From NCBI GenBank assembly GCA_031763025.1, contig JASSKH010000030.1:2425197-2489196 (forward strand): 64,000 nt of DNA, written 5' to 3'. The notes under the pieces were generated by a model that saw only the letters and a list, made by a program, of their open reading frames with translations, searched no databases and was not told the DNA's origin. This stretch comes from Macrocystis pyrifera (lineage: Eukaryota; Sar; Phaeophyceae; Laminariales; Laminariaceae). Position numbers and translations under genes: made by a program. Within the stretch, counting starts at the first letter, position 1. Each line of letters opens with the position of its first letter. Positions 58,003 through 64,000 of this stretch are shown here, piece after piece.

Positions 58003-58299
58003 ATGGCGATCCGAGCAAACTTCGGACCTCCGGAGGGTGGGGAGTTCATGCATGAAATCAGTACATTCTCGTTGCGTTTGGGTTTTCGAGGGATAGTACT
58101 GCAAGTGTGCCTGAGAAACAAACTCGTATGGGACAAAAAACTGGGCTATGTCGGGTACAAGCTGTGCGGTCATATGATTCCGTCGGGTTTTTTTTCATCC
58201 GACCATTTTGATTTTGAGGTCGTGTTTCATGCTGAAAAGAGGCTTAGCGCCGAAAACAATGAGCGAACTGCCCAGCGGTCCACACGTTTTGGTATGTAA
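58003..58299 (+). CDS. Hypothetical 98-aa protein, intact only in copy T
   Basis: The complete frame MAIRANFGPPEGGEFMHEIS continues with LRLGFRGIVLQVCLRNKLVW, DKKLGYVGYKLCGHMIPSGF, DFEVVFHAEKRLSAENNERT and AQRSTRFGM, then TAA. The T8 run (58188-58195) preserves the frame; L and R carry ten. An AG (TTTTCAG) sits two bases before the ATG, so the reading may begin as an exon. Composition is mixed and soluble. No family recognised. Confidence 0.4.
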   Translation: MAIRANFGPPEGGEFMHEISTFSLRLGFRGIVLQVCLRNKLVWDKKLGYVGYKLCGHMIPSGFFSSDHFDFEVVFHAEKRLSAENNERTAQRSTRFGM

Positions 58300-58771
58300 C
58301 GATGTATGACTACCAAATTCTGACTTCGGATCTATGATCTCCTGCCCAAACTCAACCCACCCTGAAAAAATTTCAGTCAGATTGAAACGGAGGGGATATT
58401 TCTGTATCATCCCCGCTTTTTTGCTTTCTTGGGATTTTACCACAGCCGCCCGACCATAACCGTTGAAACCCGGGTACAAACCATTAGAATCGTTAGTGAA
58501 TCCCGAAGCCCGTCCCAAAGGGGCCACTCTAAGCACACCATAAAATTTTCACATCTTTGGAGGGAATTTTTCCTTATCATCCCACCCCCTGGCGAATGCC
58601 TTGACGCTTGATTGCAGGAGGCGCTTCTAGTGGTAGCCGCTACTTTGAGGATTTGACAACCACTGGTGGCGCAATTCAACGATGAAGGCGAGAGAACCTC
58701 TCATCGGTTTGAACATGTCCCGAACCGCCTTCGATGCTCAAGAAGCATGTACTCATAACATGTAAAAGAAT

Positions 58772-59510
58772 AGCATTTCGAAGCAGCTCTAGGGGGTTCC
58801 ACACCGTGCGATGTGGTATCGTCCGGAGGGGTCACCGTTTTCGTCCCCGATCCCTTGGAGTTGTAAATAAATGACAAGTACCTGGTATTTATGATCCCAG
58901 AAGGGGGCTGTACCCCCCCAAAGGTGCTGTTGGCTTTACGAGCCCCAGCCCCCAGTCAATGGCGTACCCGGAGTTGGGGTCTCCACACCGGGCGGGGTGG
59001 TTGCGACACGGGGGATCACCTCTTCAGCCCCTTCTTCGTTAGAGCTGTAGATATATTGAATGGGCTATGATCAAGGGACTATTAATAGGCCGTTTTCTCA
59101 CCGCGCCTCTGACAAAGCCAACTACAGACGACGGTGTGTACAGTGTACCCGGAGTTGGGGCTACTCGCAAGGGGAAATCACTGTTTTCGTCACCTGGCTC
59201 GTTGGACATGGAAATGTATACGGATGATTTATGATTCGGGGATGTGGGGCCCTGACATCCCCGCATGTCGCTCGCTTCACAGAATCCATACGTAGTCAAC
59301 AATCGTGTGCCTAGAGTTGGGGTTTCTACATCGTGCGGGGCGGAATCGTCCGGGTCCCGGGAAATCACCTTTTGTCCACCCGATTCGTTGGATTCGGAGA
59401 GATGCGGAAGGGTTGGGGTTTCCAAACCGAGCCGGAAGGTTTAGATCCGAGATGTCACCGTTTGCTTTCCCGATTTGTCGGAGTTGTAGAGCTACGGAGG
59501 AAGCATTTCT
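58772..59510 (-). pseudogene. Decayed VETPTPGT coding repeats, copy T
   Basis: Counterpart of 10860-11600. Here two units and their linker stay in a single 128-aa frame (59039-59425) because of a small indel near 59225. This makes T the best copy for reading the repeat: SNESGGQKVISRDPDDSAPH then VETPTLGT. Confidence 0.5.
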
Positions 59511-60851
59511 GAACCGAAGATGTCACCTCATCTTCCCCGGGTGCGGCGGAACCGTCATTTCGGGGACAGGCTGAAACCTTGGTGTTGGACGATCAATACT
59601 TGGAATTATGGCACTCGTAAGGTGAAAAAAACATGTTTAGGCGACACAAAATACTTGGGATCAATCTAGAAGCTTGAAACGCACCCACGTTTCGGAGACA
59701 AACTACTTGGAACTATAACAGGAATCCACGTTCCGCGGGTAATCTACTTGGAAAGAGAATAGGATAGGAATACCCACATTTCGAGAACAAACTACAGTAC
59801 CTACTTGGAACTACTGTAGACCGGGACACGTGGTAACGAAACAACTCATTTCGGCTGTAGACGTACGTACGTAGGGAGAAGTACTTTTGTATTTTACTCA
59901 TCGATCGACTTTACGGGGTGTGACAAAAGAAAACGAGTTTAAAAGAAGCCGAGCTGCGGAAAAACGTCGCGTACGCAACACGAGCTGGCGGCAATTCAGG
60001 CATTGCATACTATTAATACGGAGAATACCGGTGATTGACTGTTGATGCTTGTGTACCTGCCTGTGAGTGTGTTGCATTACTGCTGTAGGCTATGCGGATG
60101 GATGTTTCAGAAGAAAACGAGTGAGTGTGTGCCTACCGATTTACGCGGGAGAAAGAACAAACTTAGATATAATATATCGGGCGATCTTATCCAAGCGTTG
60201 GCACACATGAGCATAGATCTGTTTACTACAGCAGTAGTAGTACTAAAACAGCAGTAGTAGTACTAAAAATCTAGGGCGCGCTTTTCAACAACTCATGCAC
60301 AACCACACATAAGTAATACAGTACACTCAGTATGAGAAAAAAGTTAACGTCACCACTTTTCGTCCCTACTGCAGAGCACAATACGAGCTGGGCCAGCCTT
60401 GACAAGGTTTAAACGTCGGATTGTTCATGCCCCCATCGATTTCACGGATTTGGACTTGATTTTTTTGCATTCATCCACGCATTGACGTGCGGTCCCCTTT
60501 GTGTTTTTGTGTGTTTGCCCGAGAGATATGACCGGTGCACCTACCCGGAAAAATACCGAAAACGACTAAATATATGTCGTTAAAAAAACAAAAAAAGAAA
60601 CAGGGCCGACAGTGAGCGCCTTTGAACGTGCGATTCAAATCCGGGTTCATGTAAATATCTATGAATAGCGCAAATTCCCAAAATTGAGCGAGGCATCGCA
60701 GAAATGCGATTCGTTCGTGATTGCTTGTTCATATATGGATTCGAGCTTTGTTAATATCTCCTGTTGGGTGGCGAATTGGGCAACGAGACTTACGTGGATC
60801 TTCTCCTTGTGTCTCCAGCATTGTCTCCAACAAATTAAATCTTGATCGAGA

Positions 60852-61049
60852 ATGATGATTATTTTGGACGAATTGAGTGCCAGAAAAGTTGGTGCTTTCG
60901 AGTTTTCACGGATTTACGGCGAGATCGAGCCGGACAAAAAAAGGATAGGAATAGTTTTTTCTGATACGTTGTTGTCTTCGCATAAGCAGTGGTATGTCAG
61001 GGTTAGTGCTTCCAAGGGTTACTTTCGCAGATTCATTTGCAGTGGGTGA
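60852..61049 (+). CDS. Hypothetical 65-aa ORF, copy T
   Basis: Translation identical to the copies at 9312 and 35299. Confidence 0.3.
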   Translation: MMIILDELSARKVGAFEFSRIYGEIEPDKKRIGIVFSDTLLSSHKQWYVRVSASKGYFRRFICSG

Positions 61050-61239
61050 CGAGATATACAACTTTATTTAGGAAGCGTTCTCTGTTTTTCGGATAGCCCA
61101 GCTCGTACTCTGCTACAGTACCCCCACATATGCTCTGCACGTTTCAATAGAACGCCTCAAACACTCAGAAGCAAAAAAAGAGGAAAAAAACATCACCTGT
61201 TTTGTACTCCACCCCAGCAACAACACCATTCTCCTCTTC

Positions 61240-61503
61240 TTACTGTTCGTCTGGTTTCCTTCTGGTCTTCGGGATCGAGTTCAGTTCAGCCTGAAGAAGG
61301 TAATATTGAGGCTCATCAAAACCTTTTACCTTCCAGGGCCTATATCCAACCGGAGCCACGTGGAGGCATCGATCATTTCCGGTCACACACAACCTTTCCG
61401 AACGGAAGGGAAGCGGGACAAACGACACCATTCCTAGAAGATGCACGTACGTGTCCGTGCCTTCGTAGCAATGATGCCATTCGTCTCTATCTACATACAG
61501 CAT
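61240..61503 (-). pseudogene. Truncated version of the 112-aa ORF, copy T
   Basis: Ends at the same TAA (61240-61242, after KPDEQ) as copy R. It also differs by MLYVDRDEW (Gly to Asp) and DRCLHVAPVGY (Leu to His). Confidence 0.35.
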
Positions 61504-62289
61504 CCATTAAAACAAAATCTACAATGCACTTGGACTTTTCGTTTTTTCGCTCCGTCTCGAAAGGGATGCGCGGTCAATGGTCAAACGTCTACGACAACAT
61601 GTATGGCCAGGCATAAAAAACTCCAACGAATATTCCGCCCGAAAAACGTTTCGAGTATGATACTGCAGTGTGTACTCGTATAATATGCACCATTCTGGCC
61701 GGAAACATTGCCTACATTTTTCGGGATAACGAAAAAAGAGAATATATGCTTTGTACGAGTACCTGGTACTGACGTTTTGTGTGTTACGATACGATGCCGT
61801 TGGCGGCCAAGAGCAGTGGCAAAAAAACATCAGTCATAATTCCAATGGAACTTCCTCGGGGTCGCCCAGGGGATGCCCGGCTAACAACCCCGGGTGTTCG
61901 TCCGTTTTGGTTTTTCAAAAGAAATTGGTTCATTGTTTTTCCATTTTTATTTATTCATGTCTCTGCCGGTAGACACGGCATATCAGGTTTACCGGATCGT
62001 TTCACGTAACCGCTTTTGAAAAACGGCCTACTAAAATTGACTTTACTCGCGGCCAAACGCGAAGGCCTCAAACAACTGAAACGTCTGCCTGCTGCGATGC
62101 AAACGATCCCGGGCAGCAGTTTTTCCGCACCTATCATATCATATCGTACGGCGGCGAAAACAGTTGCGCAGTTCGGAGTACAAGGTACGTGTTGCGGCAA
62201 GCCCATCGGCAGCCCTGCTGCAATTTCACGCGCACATGCAGTACGTACCCTGGTTTGTTCGGCACCTACTGTATGCTACCGCATTCTAC

Positions 62290-62628
62290 CTACCCAATAC
62301 CAGCCGCGATCCTCGCCTTGCCCACGCGGACCCTTGAGCGCGTGTGTCTGACCTCGGACCTACGATTGGACGAATTCCTGCTCCGTCTCGACCGCGCGGT
62401 ACCCTTTCCGAAACGGCGCCTCACTGTAGTCAGCGTCACTGCCAACATAGCCGGCGCATAATCAACTCCAGCCGGCGAAACTTTACTTCCCGCATTACTA
62501 CCAGCAAGGCTCACAGATTGCACGACAAAGCCTTCCCCCTTCTTTTTCTTATCTGACGTATCTTGTCGCTTGCCGTTGGAACTGCTGCTGCTGTCCTTGC
62601 CGTCTTGGCGTTCGGTCCGCTCCGCCAT
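62290..62628 (-). CDS. Hypothetical small basic protein (112 aa), copy T
   Basis: Same ORF as at 7729 and 36740, with the Val variant shared with R. Confidence 0.35.
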   Translation of the reverse strand: MAERTERQDGKDSSSSSNGKRQDTSDKKKKGEGFVVQSVSLAGSNAGSKVSPAGVDYAPAMLAVTLTTVRRRFGKGTARSRRSRNSSNRRSEVRHTRSRVRVGKARIAAGIG

Positions 62629-63017
62629 CGGGGACAAGGGCGCATCGCACGGTAGATCTGCTGTGTCGCAGGGAAAGAACGTACGGCAGCACAGGACGCC
62701 AAACAACACGGGAGAGGGCTTTTGCTCAAACAGGGGAACGCCATAGATATTCTGTGCCACATAATACCCGAGAAAAACGAAAAAACGGGTACCTGGTATG
62801 ACATGTGCGCATGTACCAAACGACAGCATACCTTCATACCTGGTGCCAGGTAATAATCACGGTTTTTCGCTGTGAGTTTTTTTCTCGTTGCCCGATGCGG
62901 TTCGTTGCGGCTTTACCGCACCGCACGATTTTTTTTTCCGAAACCGCAGCGCATCGCACGAATGGATAAAAACAAAAAATAATCCGCACCGAACCGAATC
63001 GCACCGTTCGAATTTCA

Positions 63018-63150
63018 CAAATAGAATACGCGCGCTCGGTTTATCACAATAATAGTAAAATTAGGTACTACTGGAATATAGACGAGGCGTATTACGCAGA
63101 TTGCAAAGTTGAGTATCAACTATTTAATCAGTCGAACTCACAGCTGACGT
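63018..63150 (-). repeat. Hairpin-bearing interspersed repeat, copy 1 (T)
   Basis: Counterpart of 7197-7331 with a GCAGATTGC substitution next to the hairpin. Confidence 0.7.
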
Positions 63151-63470
63151 ATTTCAAAATTTATAAAAAAAAATAAAAAAATATAAAACCGCGGTCAGGC
63201 CAATATCAACTACTTTGACACAGTACAGTGTGGTTTTCAACGGTTTTCGCCGAGCCGCACCGCACCGCACGATGTCAAACCGCACCGCACAGCTTGATTA
63301 TAAAAAACAGAGATTCGGACCGCACCGCACCGCACCGCACCGCACCGCACCGCACCGTAGGTACGAACGATTCTCCAACACCAACCTCCGCACCGCAGCG
63401 TCGTGCAATTGAATGCATTGATAAAATCGCGTAAAAAACTATTGATATTAATACTGCTGTCGTAACTCAC

Positions 63471-64000
63471 CCGCATCGAGCCATGACTGGTACGTGATGG
63501 AGCCGGCCTGCTTGTCGAACGGATTGGCGCTGCTGCCGGTGCTGCCGGCGTTGCCGGTGCTGCTGCTGTAGTCGATTCCATCGTCATAAGCGTAGTCAAA
63601 GGTGGTGTCATTGTCGTCCGAGATGTCGGAGATGTCGCAACTGCTCGAGTAGTAACCCGCGACGTCGACGTCGTAGTTGGAGGGCGTGGGGTAGTGCTGC
63701 GGCTGCTGCTGGTTGGGGGATCGGTCCTCAAACACGTCGGCGGGGCTGCTGTAGCTGCTCTCCTCGGTGTAGGGGTAGCTCGGAAGGATGGATGCCGATT
63801 GCGGCAGGTTGTCGAGGTCGACCACCCCCGTGCAAGCACGAACCGACTGCTCGCTGCGGAACTGGTCCCACATGTCGTTGAGGACATCGTTGAGTTCGGC
63901 GCATTTGTTCTCGTAGCAGGTGATGCAGCAGCGCTCGTGAATGAAATCCAGTTGTTGGATCGCAGGGATGGCTTTTTTTTCCACGATCCCACCGTCTGCG
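63471..64000 (-). CDS. Hypothetical protein, first exon, copy T (cut by window end)
   Basis: The in-frame A8 version of the exon at 37932-38739, from the donor at 63470/63471 back to GGIVEKK at the window edge. The start codon lies beyond 64000. One Ser/Asn change (SSTGNAGSTGS) was noticed. Confidence 0.55.

Larger units (their letters stand above)
49728..64000. repeat. Copy T of the triplicated segment (same orientation as R)
   Basis: Reverse complement of L from 22594 down to 6350, continuing past the window end. R base 22695 pairs with 50195, a 27,500-bp offset. T retains the 468 bp, including the terminal exon, that R lacks, and it has lost 1937 bp relative to R at 53405/53406. Confidence 0.96.

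Noticed and set aside
1..64000. CRISPR arrays, prophage, bacterial operons, viral or toxin genes
   Set aside because: No regularly spaced identical repeats with unique spacers, no packed same-strand genes with ribosome binding sites, and no recognised viral or toxin proteins were seen.

Overview
This is nuclear DNA from a eukaryote. The evidence is candidate exons ending at consensus GT donors or starting after polypyrimidine-AG acceptors, several kilobases of intergenic or intronic sequence between them, tRNA-derived SINE-like repeats, small terminal-inverted-repeat transposons, and many CAG/CTG, AT and poly-G tracts. GC-rich exons in a CAG/CTG-rich background would suit a stramenopile such as a brown alga, but that is a guess and no gene here settles it. 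There is no sign of bacterial operons, rRNA, a complete tRNA gene or CRISPR.

The layout is dominated by one segment present three times. Copy L (1-22594) runs to a 100-N gap (22595-22694). Copy R (22695-44457) is its reverse complement, with base 1 pairing to 44457 and 22126 pairing to 22695, so L and R face each other across the gap. A single-copy spacer follows (44458-49727). Copy T (49728-64000) then has the same orientation as R and pairs L base 22594 with 49728 and L base 6350 with 64000. R and T are therefore direct repeats with a 27.5-kb period and no N gap between them, while L is inverted relative to both. The copies are nearly identical by eye but carry informative differences: a ~325-bp SINE-like insertion only in L, a 1937-bp deletion only in T, and many homopolymer and triplet length changes.

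L, in order, holds a SINE/MITE-rich stretch (1-5000); a hypothetical gene whose first exon ends at a donor at 6881; a small basic ORF (7729-8067); a 112-aa ORF (8858-9196); a 65-aa ORF (9312-9509, minus); decayed coding repeats (10860-11600); a short ORF broken by a homopolymer (12074-12371, minus); a cysteine-rich terminal exon (14809-15009, minus); a TAG-interrupted ORF (16554-16895); a 1.94-kb element with terminal inverted repeats (17860-19797); a 95-aa ORF (20445-20732); and a GC-rich locus ending in a well-supported terminal exon (22382-22552). R and T carry the same features in mirror order. No recognised gene family could be assigned with confidence, so products are described as hypothetical and no pathway is proposed. 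Many long ORFs on both strands are by-products of GC-rich or repeat sequence.

The main results are structural: the nested inverted/tandem triplication, which is probably part real tandem duplication and part scaffolding of a second haplotype; differences in ORF integrity between copies; and several compact repeat families, including a strongly over-represented 9-bp motif.
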